Assembly: GCF_017312405.1 (NCBI RefSeq)
Contig: NZ_BLTG01000044.1
Span: forward strand, 1-63,200
Source: Mycobacterium sp. PO1
Lineage (GTDB): Bacteria; Actinomycetota; Actinomycetes; Mycobacteriales; Mycobacteriaceae
Length of the DNA stretch: 63,200 nucleotides
Reading direction: 5' to 3'
Each line of letters begins with the position of its first letter. Positions within the stretch are counted from its first letter, which is position 1. Below, piece after piece: positions 1 through 8,036 of the stretch. The notes under the pieces are model-generated. The model searched no databases and had not been told where the DNA came from. It saw only the letters and a program-made list of their open reading frames with translations. Both the position numbers and the translations under genes were made by a program.

Positions 1-182
1 CAGGATCGGGGACTCGCCACCACGATCGACCAGAACGGAATCGCGGTGATACCCAAGCGCCCCTCCACGGGGGGATGAAGGTGAACAGGCCCCCGTGCGC
101 GCAGTTCGGTGAAGACGTCGTGCGGGAACCCTTTTCGGTAGAGCTGCGGGTCGGTGAGGTCGACATCGAGAACCTGTGTCAT
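1..182 (-). CDS. Cytochrome P450, N-terminal part (runs off left edge)
   Basis: The minus strand opens with an ATG at 182 and reads about 60 residues to the window edge. The fragment (DPQLYRKGFPHDVFTELR, then GPVHLHPP) resembles the N-terminus of bacterial P450s: a short leader, 'F xx G xPHD xF xxLR' and the 'PV' step into the first strand. No haem-binding region is in view. The ATG overlaps the TGA of the upstream tetR by four bases (ATGA), and GAGGAG lies just before it, so the two are probably one transcript with coupled translation and the TetR probably controls this P450. The substrate cannot be judged from this piece. The P450 call rests on the N-terminal motif only. Confidence 0.6.
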   Translation of the reverse strand, partial: MTQVLDVDLTDPQLYRKGFPHDVFTELRARGPVHLHPPVEGRLGITAIPFWSIVVASPRS

Positions 183-814
183 GAATTCTCCTCGGTGACT
201 GTCGGCATGGCGCAGGACTGGACTGCTTGGCGAACCAAGGCACGCACTGCTGCCGCGTCGGTCGCTTCGCCGAGCAGCAACCGTCGGTAGACCAGCGCCC
301 CGGCAAGCATGTCGACAAGCGTTTCGGCGTCTGTCGTCTGCACGATGTCGCCGCGTCGGCGTGCGCGCTCGACCGCTTCGATGGCTTGCTGCCGCGATTG
401 CGCAACGAAGGCACGCAAAGTCTGCTGAATGGCAGGGTCGTTGGCGGCCTCGGCCAGAAGCGACGGCAGCAACGCCGCCAGTTCGGGTCGAGTCAGCAGG
501 TCGGCGATGGGCAGGATAGCCGCGAACAGATCCTCGACGAACGAGCCAGAATCTGACGCCTGGACCGGACGCGTGACCGCCGCAGCGGCGTACTGAAACA
601 GGTCAGTCTTACTCGGCCAGCGCCGGTAGATCGTGCCGCGACCGACGCCCGCGCGGGCGGCAATCCCCTCGATGGTCGCGCCGCTCCACCCTTTGGCTCC
701 CACCTCGGCGACCGTCGCATCCACAATCGCCGCGTCCAGTCGGTCGTCGCGGGGCCGGCCGCGCCGAGGAGTTGGCCGCTCGACTGCCAGCGGCGTCTCC
801 ACGCTTCCCGACAT
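179..814 (-). CDS. TetR family transcriptional regulator
   Basis: A 211-residue protein with a typical TetR N-terminal helix-turn-helix at about residues 25-70: GRPRDDRLDAAIV, then GVGRGTIYRRWPSKTDLF, the recognition-helix signature. The C-terminal ligand domain is of the TetR_C_16-like type. It is the first gene of a two-gene unit with the P450, overlapping that start by four bases. A perfect inverted repeat lies 12 bp upstream of its start, so it probably represses itself and the P450. The inducer is unknown. The start at 814 is the only ATG giving a normal TetR N-terminus. Confidence 0.9.
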   Translation of the reverse strand: MSGSVETPLAVERPTPRRGRPRDDRLDAAIVDATVAEVGAKGWSGATIEGIAARAGVGRGTIYRRWPSKTDLFQYAAAAVTRPVQASDSGSFVEDLFAAILPIADLLTRPELAALLPSLLAEAANDPAIQQTLRAFVAQSRQQAIEAVERARRRGDIVQTTDAETLVDMLAGALVYRRLLLGEATDAAAVRALVRQAVQSCAMPTVTEENS

Positions 815-825
815 GAACCGATACT

Positions 826-839
826 GAACTAGTTAGTTC
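826..839. promoter_or_regulatory. Candidate TetR operator
   Basis: The 14 bp GAACTAGTTAGTTC is a 6-bp perfect inverted repeat with a 2-bp spacer, and it contains the nested palindrome AACTAGTT. It lies 12 bp upstream of the tetR start, where an autoregulatory operator is expected. The AACnnGTT core recalls mycobacterial KstR-type sites, but the flanking consensus is incomplete, so I do not assign it to KstR. Confidence 0.55.
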
Positions 840-1640
840 CGGAAATCAAGCATTCCGTAATTATGGGTGGTTGGCTGGGGGGCGAGGCAGTCGTGACGCG
901 GTCGCGAATCGGCGCCCGTGGTCACGGGCAACGGTGGGGCCCACCCCTCCGGCGCAACTGCGATATCGTCGCGTGACGAATCGGGCCACTTGGTCCGGCG
1001 GCATCGAACGTGGTCGGCATCCGTCGGTGCCAGATCGGTCTGAACCGTCAGGCGTGCCAGATCGGTCTGAACCGTCAGGCGTGCCAGATCGTTCTGAACC
1101 GTCAGGCATCCCGGGTCGGCGCTCCCGGATAGTGGCGAGTGTCGGCCTGTGCGCCATGGAGTTCGTCAGCCGACATGGTCAGACCAGCAGCGCCGAATCG
1201 GTGCGCGTATCGGATTCGGCGCAGCAATGAGGACGAAACGTCAATGTCCGATTCGGCGAGGCGAGGCCACACCTAGGCCAACTGAATACGTCACAGTGAC
1301 AAAACGTAGTCGGCCTGTTCCGCAGTGGCGGGGATGGTGCACGGCCGGCGCCCGAAACGGAAGCCAGTCGCATCACCGGCGTGGAGGCATCATGAGACGC
1401 GGCAGCCGTAGGCATCAACGGAAGCTGTGCGCGCTGGGGATCGAACCGGCATGACGGAGGCCGCATCTCTGAGTGCCGCGATCTGATTGCAGTCGATCGC
1501 CGACTCCTCGGCGCGCGGGGGCTTATCGAACGAAAGGCTGGTCACGCCGCGTGTAACGGCGAGATCCGCACTGGATCATCTGCCGATAAGCTACATTATG
1601 TCAAGTTAGACACTGCATATTGCTTTGACTGACAATGCTT
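840..1640. other. About 800 bp with no recognisable gene
   Basis: Several short open frames exist on both strands, but none has a ribosome site plus a protein-like composition. The frames at 861-1157 (minus) and 871-1230 (plus) are open mainly because of the 27-bp repeat inside them. The stretch holds that minisatellite (1027-1107), a tRNA T-loop-like string near 1438-1448 that does not fold into a tRNA arm, and an AT-richer end beside vapC (about 1585-1650). It may be decayed accessory DNA beside the toxin-antitoxin pair. Confidence 0.5.
1027..1107. repeat. 27-bp tandem repeat, three copies
   Basis: Three head-to-tail copies of a 27-bp unit start at 1027, 1054 and 1081. The first two are identical and the third differs by one base (GATCGGTC to GATCGTTC). 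There are no spacers, so this is a minisatellite and not a CRISPR array. Each unit contains the partly symmetrical string CAGATCGGTCTGAACCG. The period of 27 is a multiple of three, so frames pass through it, but no convincing gene does. Confidence 0.95.
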
Positions 1641-1652
1641 TTCAGCGTTCCC

Positions 1653-2075
1653 CTATCGGTGATGCGGGTGTGTGACTGACCGTAGTTCCAGTCGCGGGAT
1701 TGCTGTGAAGTCGGCGGGGTTGCACGTGTACAGCGGTACTCCATGTGCGATTGCACTGGCCGCGATGAGTGCGTCGTAGGCGCGCGCAGCTGGCTTGCGG
1801 CCTGACGCGCGCAGCGCGGCCGCTACGGTTCCAAACGCCCGGGCGCAATCGCCGTCGAACGGTAGGACGTCGAAGTCCGCCTCGGCCTGCTGTAGGTGTT
1901 GCTGCCGGGCACTGCGTTCTGCATCGTCGTTGGCGACGTGTGGACCTACAGACAACTCAGCCAGCGTGATCGCGCTGATCACCGATTCGTCGGGAAGCTC
2001 GGCCGGGTCAGACAGTTGACCCAAGAGGGTCACCGTGGAGGTATCCAGCATCCCCCGGGTCTGGGTTTGCGTCAC
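1653..2075 (-). CDS. vapC: VapC family PIN-domain toxin
   Basis: A 140-residue PIN-domain ribonuclease. The acidic residues expected in the active site are visible: D11 (MLDTST), E40 (ITLAEL), D101 (AYDALIAA) and the NPADF motif near 119-123. The length is normal for VapC. Its start overlaps the stop of the upstream vapB by four bases, the usual antitoxin-first arrangement with coupled translation. VapC toxins cleave tRNA or rRNA and arrest growth when VapB is degraded. The RNA target cannot be predicted from sequence. Confidence 0.92.
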   Translation of the reverse strand: MTQTQTRGMLDTSTVTLLGQLSDPAELPDESVISAITLAELSVGPHVANDDAERSARQQHLQQAEADFDVLPFDGDCARAFGTVAAALRASGRKPAARAYDALIAASAIAHGVPLYTCNPADFTAIPRLELRSVTHPHHR

Positions 2076-2308
2076 AGCGACGGGTCGATGACGTTGTCGA
2101 TATCGCGCTTGAGGGCATCGGGGTCCACCGGCGGAAGGTGCTTGCGGCGACGAATCAGTTCCGCAGGCCTTGCGCTCGATCGAGGCAGCGGCCGTAGCTC
2201 AGCAACAGGTGCCCCGTCCCGAGTAATGACGATGCGCTCGCCACGCTCGACACGGCGCAGAACGTCTCCTCCACTGTTGCGCAGTTCGCGCACCGTGACT
2301 GCATCCAT
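2072..2308 (-). CDS. vapB: VapB antitoxin (Phd/YefM-like)
   Basis: A 78-residue protein opening MDAVTVRELRNSGGDVL, then RGERIVITRDGAPVAEL, which is the Phd/YefM-type DNA-binding fold. The C-terminal 30 residues (SARPAELIRRRKHLPPVDPD) would wrap the toxin. It precedes vapC with a four-base overlap. A TACACT -10-like box about 10 bp before the ATG and a 10-bp palindrome just upstream suggest leaderless or near-leaderless transcription under autoregulation by the VapBC complex. Confidence 0.9.
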   Translation of the reverse strand: MDAVTVRELRNSGGDVLRRVERGERIVITRDGAPVAELRPLPRSSARPAELIRRRKHLPPVDPDALKRDIDNVIDPSL

Positions 2309-2320
2309 GTCCGTAGTGTA

Positions 2321-2330
2321 TCACCGGTGA
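2321..2330. promoter_or_regulatory. Candidate vapBC operator
   Basis: TCACCGGTGA is a perfect 10-bp palindrome centred about 17 bp upstream of the vapB ATG. It abuts the -10-like TACACT read on the minus strand. Position and symmetry fit an autoregulatory VapB site. No known consensus was matched. Confidence 0.45.
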
Positions 2331-2538
2331 GACATCGACGCGGCGTACTTGAATGCGCCGCATCACACGCGAGAATACGCAGGAATCGAATATGCAGGGT
2401 TACCAGCTAGCTACGCCATGTTCATCTGATGAATCATGTGGCGCCCGAAGTGCCCTCGCCTGCCGCATCGAGTCAAGATGTGCAAAGATCCTCTACGCCA
2501 AGGGCTTACGAAACGTGCACTTACGTGGACAGCAGGCG

Positions 2539-2578
2539 GCTCTATGGGGTGTCAGATTGCTCTATGGGGTGTCAGATT
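2539..2578. repeat. 20-bp direct tandem duplication at the 3' end of the AraC gene
   Basis: GCTCTATGGGGTGTCAGATT occurs twice without a gap (2539-2558 and 2559-2578). The second copy covers the stop codon of the AraC-type gene (TGA on the minus strand, 2572-2574). The first copy lies wholly downstream. This looks like a recent slippage duplication. Confidence 0.9.
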
Positions 2579-3534
2579 TCAGCCGATGCAGACACCTTGG
2601 ATTCCGCTGCAAGAAAAGCGGTTCGATATCTGCCCGGCGGAGCGCCCTGCCACCGAGCGAAGGTCCGATTGAACGCATATTCCGAGGTGTATCCGACGTC
2701 ACGCGCTATATGTGCGACCGGGAGTGTGGTGAGCCGGAGTTTGTTCGCGGCCAGTTCCATTCGCCATTTCGTCAGGTACTCGGCCGGCGGGCACCCCACC
2801 TCTGTACTGAAGCGGCGCGCGAGCGTCGCACGGGAAACTCCGGCGCTTCTGGCTAGGGTTTCGAGCGTCCACGGATACGCCGGATCACGATGGATCGCCG
2901 TGAGCGCTGCGCCGGTGACAGGATCAGTTAGTCCACGTAGCCAAGACGGCGCGTGTTCGGCCACGCGACTTGATTCGAGCCAAACCCGCAACAGCTGAAT
3001 GAGCATGATGTGCACGATGTGGTCGAGGACCGCGCTGGCACCTAGCCCCGGGTGACCCAGCTCGTCACCTAGCAGCTGCAGCGCACTTCGCAGAGGCGGC
3101 GGCGCTGTCAGCGCTGGAACGTGCACAACATCCGGCAACAGGCCGAATGCATTGAACGCCGTCGCAGGATCGTGTTGGAAAGCCGCGCACAAGATGCGGG
3201 TAGCCGCCGGCTGAGTGCCCACCGGTAGGTTCTCGCCGGCCCTGACGGCTGCCGCAGCGCCGTCGTGGTCGAAAGGTCGCACCGGAGCGCTGGGGTCGCT
3301 GGCCAGCACATGGGTGGGGCCGCTCGGCAGCAGCACGAGATCGCCGGACACAAGAGATAGGGGGCTATGACCGTTCATCAACAAACACGCGGTACCCGCC
3401 GTGACCGCGTGGAATGCTGCGCCGGGCATGGCATCTGCATCCATCAGCATCCCCCAGCGCCCCCCGGCGACCACGCTGGCAGCCACCGATCCGCGAACGG
3501 ACGCCCGCTTGAGGACGTCGGTCAACGTGTCCAT
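2572..3534 (-). CDS. AraC family transcriptional regulator with cupin sensor domain
   Basis: A 320-residue protein. The N-terminal half (about 1-180) is a cupin-like ligand domain of the kind Pfam calls Cupin_6 (GDLVLLPSGPTHVLA). The C-terminal 100 residues carry the double AraC helix-turn-helix: TLETLARSAGVSRATLARRF, then the signature region VAHIARDVGYTSEYAFNRTF. It is divergent from the quinone reductase gene at 3696, and such AraC/oxidoreductase pairs are usually regulator and target. An inverted repeat in the shared intergenic region is a candidate binding site. The ATG at 3534 gives the normal family start. Confidence 0.9.
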   Translation of the reverse strand: MDTLTDVLKRASVRGSVAASVVAGGRWGMLMDADAMPGAAFHAVTAGTACLLMNGHSPLSLVSGDLVLLPSGPTHVLASDPSAPVRPFDHDGAAAAVRAGENLPVGTQPAATRILCAAFQHDPATAFNAFGLLPDVVHVPALTAPPPLRSALQLLGDELGHPGLGASAVLDHIVHIMLIQLLRVWLESSRVAEHAPSWLRGLTDPVTGAALTAIHRDPAYPWTLETLARSAGVSRATLARRFSTEVGCPPAEYLTKWRMELAANKLRLTTLPVAHIARDVGYTSEYAFNRTFARWQGAPPGRYRTAFLAAESKVSASAEI

Positions 3535-3548
3535 CGCGCAAGGGTATT

Positions 3549-3610
3549 ACCGAAAACTTCATTACGGCAGATATCTCGATCCGATCAGACAAATATATGA
3601 GTATTTCGGT
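3549..3610. promoter_or_regulatory. Spaced inverted repeat between the AraC gene and the quinone reductase gene
   Basis: ACCGAAAACT at 3549-3558 and the reverse complement of ACCGAAATACT at 3600-3610 face each other across about 41 bp of AT-rich sequence in the divergent promoter region. AraC-type regulators often bind spaced half-sites. No consensus supports this beyond symmetry and place. Confidence 0.35.
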
Positions 3611-3695
3611 CATCGCGGAGATCTGCTCTGCGCTATAGCGTCGACAGGGCCGCAGGTCGGCAGCAGAATCCCGAGCGCTTCACAAGGAGTATTCA

Positions 3696-4460
3696 GTGCG
3701 AGTTCTTATCGTCTACGCCCACCCGAGTCCGGCGTCGCTCAACGCAACGCTGCGGGACCACGCTCTCAGTGTGCTGCAGCGCGAAGGGCACGACGTCCAG
3801 TTATCAGACCTCTACGCGATGAATTGGAAAGCCGTCGCCGACGCCGACGACTTCCCTTCGCGAGACGGCTCAGCGCCGTTGAACATCGTTTCGGCGTCCG
3901 GAGAAGCCTATCTCGCCGGTTCCCTCACGCGTGACGTCGCAGCCGAACAGGACAAGCTGCTGTGGGCAGACGCCATCATCTTCCAATTCCCCATCTGGTG
4001 GTACGGCCTCCCGGCGATCCTCAAGGGCTGGGTCGACAGGGTGTACGCGTACCGCTTCGCATATGGCTATAAGGACGGAACCAACGCCTATCGCTTCGGC
4101 GAGGGCATCCTCGCCGGAAAGCGAGCATTGGTTTCAGTGACCGCAGGCGGGCCCGCCGCCGATTACGCACCCCGCGGAATCAATGGCCCGTTGGAAGAAC
4201 TCCTATTTCCGTTCACCCGTGGGGCACTGTTCTACCCAGGGATGGACGTGTTGCCGATCTTTGCTGTGCATAGCGCGATGTTTCTTGACGATGACGGGGT
4301 CCAGCGCGCCCGGGAGGCGCTCGGGCGGCGGCTCATGGGGCTGTTCACCGACACGCCCATCCCCTTCCGCCGCCAAAACGGTGGCGACTACCCCGACAAG
4401 CACACCCTGGCTGCGGATGTCGCTCCTGGGGTCTCCGGTCTGGCGGCCCATCTGGGCTAG
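3696..4460 (+). CDS. NAD(P)H dehydrogenase (quinone), flavodoxin-like fold
   Basis: A 254-residue protein of the Flavodoxin_2 / NQO family. It starts RVLIVYAHPSPASLNATL (the phosphate-loop strand that binds FAD or FMN) and contains FQFPIWWYGLPAILKGWVDR, the hallmark of MdaB/NQO1-type quinone reductases, and later SVTAGGP. It should reduce quinones or similar acceptors by two electrons using NAD(P)H, in the cytosol. The GTG start at 3696 has AAGGAG eight bases upstream. It is divergent from the AraC-type regulator, its probable controller, which would make it an inducible detoxification enzyme. Confidence 0.92.
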   Translation: MRVLIVYAHPSPASLNATLRDHALSVLQREGHDVQLSDLYAMNWKAVADADDFPSRDGSAPLNIVSASGEAYLAGSLTRDVAAEQDKLLWADAIIFQFPIWWYGLPAILKGWVDRVYAYRFAYGYKDGTNAYRFGEGILAGKRALVSVTAGGPAADYAPRGINGPLEELLFPFTRGALFYPGMDVLPIFAVHSAMFLDDDGVQRAREALGRRLMGLFTDTPIPFRRQNGGDYPDKHTLAADVAPGVSGLAAHLG

Positions 4461-4645
4461 ATTTCGCTGCCCGGATTGAAGAGCCGCTGCCACGCCACGT
4501 CCTTCTTCGTCACCGCTCCCCCCTCACGTCGGCATCAGATTGGCCCCGTTCCAGAGCCCATTTGTACCGGAGCTGCGAGGCTCGATGACGCGTGTGCACG
4601 GGAAGCGCCTGCCCCGGGTGAACATCGCGCACACTGGGACGTGCA

Positions 4646-6361
4646 ATGGAGCGCAATGGAGAAACGGTGCCGGAAACCAAACCTGTGGCCGAATTCGACT
4701 ATGTCATCGTGGGAGCAGGCAGCGCGGGTTGCCTGCTCGCCAATCGGCTGAGCGCTGATGCCGATCACCGGGTGCTCCTGATCGAGGCCGGCGGCAAGGA
4801 CGACTGGTTCTGGATCAAGGTTCCAGTGGGATATCTGTACACGATCGCCAACCCCCGCACCGACTGGTGCTTCACCACTGAGCCCGATCCAGGTCTGGCC
4901 GGCCGCAGCATCATTTACGCGCGCGGCCGCGTCATCGGCGGCTGTTCGTCGATCAACGCGATGATCCACATGCGTGGCCAGGCCAGTGATTACGAACTGT
5001 GGGCGCAGGCTACCGGTGACGAGCGCTGGTTGTGGGACGGCCCAGACGGTCCTGGCGAGACACTGCAGATCTACAAGGATCTCGAGAACTACTTCGGCGG
5101 AGCCGATGAGTGGCATGGGGTGGCCGGTGAGATCCGGGTTGAGCGCCCACGTGTGCGTTGGAAGATCTTGGACGCCTGGCAGGCCGCCGCGGCCCAATCG
5201 GGCATCGCGCCAATCGAGGAGTTCAACCGCGGCGACAACTCCGGCAGCGCGTATTTCCACGTCAATCAACGGCGCGGTCGCCGATGGTCCATGGCGGATG
5301 CGTTCCTGCACCCCGTCGCCCACCGACCCAATCTGACCGTCTACACACAGACCCAAGCCCTCCGGGTGCTGGTGAACGACCAGGTCAGTGACGATCAGCG
5401 TCACGGTGCATGGACCACCGCACGGCACCGCGCCACCGGTGTGCGGCTGCTCAGAGACGGCCAGATCGTCGACGTGCATGCCCGCCGAGAGGTGATCCTC
5501 AGTGCCGGGGCCATCGGTTCGCCTCATCTGATGCAGGTCTCGGGTATGGGTCCCGCCGAGCTACTCCCCCGGCACGACGTGCCGGTGGTAGTCGACCTGC
5601 CGGGGGTCGGCGAGAATCTGCAGGACCATCTTCAACTTCGCACCGTCTACCGCGTCCAGAACGCCCGCACCGTCAACACGCTGTACCGAAATTGGATCAG
5701 CCGGGCGGGCATGGGAATTCAGTACCTACTCATGCGGTCAGGACCCCTGACGATGCCGCCGTCCACGCTGGGCGCGTTTGCCAAGAGCAGGCCCGAGCTG
5801 GCCAGCCCCGATCTCGAGTGGCACGTGCAGCCTCTGTCGCTGCCGAAGTTCGGGGAACCCTTACACCCGTACGGCGCCATCACTCCCTCGGTCTGCAACT
5901 TGCGGCCCACCTCGCGGGGCCATGTACGGCTGGCCGATGCGGATCCGCTGATCCCCCCGAAGATCTCCTGCAACTATCTGTCCACCGACGCCGATCGTGA
6001 CGTCGCCGTGCGCGGACTGCGGATGACACGGCGGATCATGGCGTCGCCCGTCCTCGCCCGCTATCGCCCGCAAGAGGTACTTCCCGGTCCGCGATTGGTC
6101 AGCGATGACGACCTACAGGACGCGGCCCGCGAATTGGGAACCACCATCTTTCACCCGGTCGGCACCTGCGCGATGGGCGCGTTCGATGCGCGCGGTGTGC
6201 CGCGGTCGGCCGCCACGATCCTGGACACCGACTGTCGCGTCTACCGCGTTGCCGGCCTTCGGGTCATCGACGCTTCGGCGATGCCCACGATCACGTCCGG
6301 AAACACCAACGCCCCAGTGATGCTGATCGCCGAGCGTGCGGCGCGCGCGATCCTGCACTAG
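4646..6361 (+). CDS. GMC family oxidoreductase (choline dehydrogenase/alcohol oxidase type)
   Basis: A 571-residue FAD enzyme of the glucose-methanol-choline family. The dinucleotide-binding motif VIVGAGSAGCLLANRL is at about residues 19-34. The first GMC signature is around YARGRVIGGCSSINAM (about 91-106), the second around SAGAIGSPHLMQVSGMGP. The C-terminal catalytic region has TIFHPVGTCAMG, and NTNAPVMLIAERAA closes the FAD domain. The family oxidises primary alcohols to aldehydes. The substrate is not predictable. Several in-frame ATG/GTG codons crowd the 5' end, so the start may be a few codons off. It is 185 bp downstream of the quinone reductase gene and may or may not share its transcript. 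Confidence 0.93.
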   Translation: MERNGETVPETKPVAEFDYVIVGAGSAGCLLANRLSADADHRVLLIEAGGKDDWFWIKVPVGYLYTIANPRTDWCFTTEPDPGLAGRSIIYARGRVIGGCSSINAMIHMRGQASDYELWAQATGDERWLWDGPDGPGETLQIYKDLENYFGGADEWHGVAGEIRVERPRVRWKILDAWQAAAAQSGIAPIEEFNRGDNSGSAYFHVNQRRGRRWSMADAFLHPVAHRPNLTVYTQTQALRVLVNDQVSDDQRHGAWTTARHRATGVRLLRDGQIVDVHARREVILSAGAIGSPHLMQVSGMGPAELLPRHDVPVVVDLPGVGENLQDHLQLRTVYRVQNARTVNTLYRNWISRAGMGIQYLLMRSGPLTMPPSTLGAFAKSRPELASPDLEWHVQPLSLPKFGEPLHPYGAITPSVCNLRPTSRGHVRLADADPLIPPKISCNYLSTDADRDVAVRGLRMTRRIMASPVLARYRPQEVLPGPRLVSDDDLQDAARELGTTIFHPVGTCAMGAFDARGVPRSAATILDTDCRVYRVAGLRVIDASAMPTITSGNTNAPVMLIAERAARAILH

Positions 6362-6450
6362 TCCGACACCTGTCCAAATCAGTAGGGCGTCGACGGTTCA
6401 CGGGTGCCATCGACCCTGTGAGGCTTGCTTTCGGGCGGGTGTGCCGAGCC

Positions 6451-6894
6451 TCAAGTGTGAGTTCCGGACCTAGCGGCATTGCATGCGCGCTGGGCCTGTG
6501 CTCTGTCGTCGAAGACTTGGTCAACGCCCGGCCCCTCTGCGAACCATTCCCCGGTGTCGAGGTGTCCCACGACGTACGCACCGGACGCGTAAAGGCCGGG
6601 CCGTACACGCTTCCACGCCATCGGCCTCGCTGTCGTGCGCAGCCACGACGTGAGCGTGCGGACTGCGCCGCTATCCCCGGCGATGGCTGCGACCGCCGTG
6701 GCCTCGTCGCCGTCGTCAGGCACCGCGTAGGTCGTCATCAGCCAGCCGAGATTGTCCCCGTCAGTTTCGACGACCACGATCCGGTTACCAACACGAACCG
6801 CGTCCGGCTGCCGGACATCGGGTCCGGAGCACCACGGCTCACCCAGACCGCCGCTGGTCCGGATGGCCGCGCGAACAATGTCAGCGGCGGTCAT
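6451..6894 (-). CDS. Hypothetical protein
   Basis: A 147-residue frame with protein-like composition (MTAADIVRAAIRTSGGLGE, then RVGNRIVVVETDGDNLGWLM) and a predicted alpha/beta character. I do not recognise a family. There is no signal peptide or membrane segment. No strong ribosome site precedes the ATG at 6894. It sits in a poorly organised 860-bp region between the GMC gene and a TetR gene, next to a possible toxin remnant, so it may be accessory. Confidence 0.5.
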   Translation of the reverse strand: MTAADIVRAAIRTSGGLGEPWCSGPDVRQPDAVRVGNRIVVVETDGDNLGWLMTTYAVPDDGDEATAVAAIAGDSGAVRTLTSWLRTTARPMAWKRVRPGLYASGAYVVGHLDTGEWFAEGPGVDQVFDDRAQAQRACNAARSGTHT

Positions 6895-7222
6895 GTCTGC
6901 ACCACGGACCGGAGCATCTCATCTGCGAGCACTTGCTGCAGAACGCTAGTGCACTGCGCACTAGTTGTTTCATCCGTGGCTGGACCGCACAGCAATGGTG
7001 GCGACTGCGCATCGCCCATAGCTCGAGCACCACCCGGAGGGCCGCGGCCACACGGCGCATCTCGTCCAAGCTCAGGAACCCGACGCTCTTTCCAAGCAAC
7101 GTGGATCGACCGCTGTGGCCTGCGCGGCAAGTACCCGGGTGTTAACGGGTCACAGCAAAGTGCGCCGTATTCATCGGCCGGATCACGGACGCTCCGGCCG
7201 GCGCTCTCCCCCAGCTGCCCAG
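6895..7222. other. 328-bp stretch without an intact gene
   Basis: No complete gene is visible between the hypothetical gene and tetR. The minus strand carries a 27-codon segment at 7019-7099 that resembles the C-terminus of MazF/PemK toxins, described separately. The rest shows frame changes and no protein-like stretch. Confidence 0.5.
7019..7099 (-). pseudogene. Possible remnant of a MazF/PemK-type toxin (C-terminal tail)
   Basis: In one minus frame the residues GKSVGFLSLDEMRRVAAALR, then VVLEL, resemble the C-terminal helix of MazF/PemK ribonucleases ('lsp.. M xxV xxAL.. xLgL'). The frame is closed by a TAA about 75 bp upstream and no N-terminal half of a MazF is found, so if real this is a fragment. 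The match is by eye only and short. Confidence 0.3.
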
Positions 7223-7921
7223 CTATGCGGTCGAAATGAGCGTCTCGGCAGTGGAGCGCGCCACGGTGAGGCGGCGGCGGTCACGCAGCAGGGCGCCCAG
7301 TGATGTTTCCGCGGACAGGTGCGCCAACTCGCTCACCCGGTCCGGAGCCGATCCGTCGCGACGGTAGCGGTACTGAAGTCCCTCATTCATGGCCAGAGCC
7401 GCTGAGGTGGCCGAATCCGGTCCGACGCCGAGGAATTCACCAGTCTTCTGGCCCTGCCGGATCACCGTGCTCATGAGCTCGCCCAACTCGCGGTAATCGG
7501 CGAAGAAGTACTTGCCGAACTCATCGGGCTGGGCGAGTGCGACGCTCTCGAGATCATAGAAATCCAGCGGCGCCGAGCACATCTGCACGACATCGACGTA
7601 GATGATCCGATAGAGCCGCGCTGATGCCGGCTCCGGACGGTTGACCATCTCACGTGCGATCTCGAGCGACTCCCGATTCTTGTCGATGAGCTCCTGCACG
7701 ATGGCCTCCTTGTTGGGAAACCAGTAGTACAACGAGGACTGGCCCAGTCCAGCTGCGCGAGCAATGGCACTCACGCTGGTCTGTGCATAACCGTCAGCGG
7801 CGAACAAGTTCGCCGCTGCGGCGACGATGTCCTCACGCGGTGACTCTGCGTGCGTGTTGCTGTTGCGCGGTCGGCCCACCCTCGGCGCGTCACCCTTGCC
7901 CATACCGAGATAGTGGATCAT
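7223..7921 (-). CDS. TetR family transcriptional regulator
   Basis: The open frame extends upstream to 8077, but the plausible start is the ATG at 7921, which has AAAGGG upstream; a second ATG is at 7903. That gives about 232 residues. The N-terminal domain reads VGRPRNSNTHAESPREDIV, then TSVSAIARAAGLGQSSLYYWFPNKEAIVQ, a clear TetR helix-turn-helix. The C-terminal part is a helical ligand domain. It is divergent from the glutamine synthetase-like gene at 8037. A perfect 8+8 palindrome lies between them, so it probably represses the glnT-like/MetX-like pair. Confidence 0.9.
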   Translation of the reverse strand: MIHYLGMGKGDAPRVGRPRNSNTHAESPREDIVAAAANLFAADGYAQTSVSAIARAAGLGQSSLYYWFPNKEAIVQELIDKNRESLEIAREMVNRPEPASARLYRIIYVDVVQMCSAPLDFYDLESVALAQPDEFGKYFFADYRELGELMSTVIRQGQKTGEFLGVGPDSATSAALAMNEGLQYRYRRDGSAPDRVSELAHLSAETSLGALLRDRRRLTVARSTAETLISTA

Positions 7922-7983
7922 CGGAGCACCCTTTACCACTCCGAAACAGTCAGGACACGGCCAGGAAATCGCCCGCCACGAGG

Positions 7984-8004
7984 GTTTCGATAGGTCATCG
8001 AAAC
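7984..8004. promoter_or_regulatory. Palindromic operator between tetR and the glnT-like gene
   Basis: GTTTCGAT-AGGTC-ATCGAAAC is a perfect 8-bp inverted repeat with a 5-bp spacer. It lies 63 bp upstream of the TetR start and 33 bp upstream of the glutamine synthetase-like start. Size, symmetry and location are what a TetR dimer site should show. Confidence 0.75.
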
Positions 8005-8036
8005 TGAGTCGAAGTGCGACGTGCGAAGGAGTCCTC

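Noticed and set aside
1027..1107. Three evenly spaced repeats as a CRISPR array
   Set aside because: The units are contiguous with no unique spacers and no cas gene is near.
1425..1460. tRNA-like T-loop string (GGTTCGATCCC on the minus strand) that could mark a tRNA or attachment site
   Set aside because: The flanks do not form the 5-bp T-stem, and no anticodon arm or acceptor stem is found within 80 bp.
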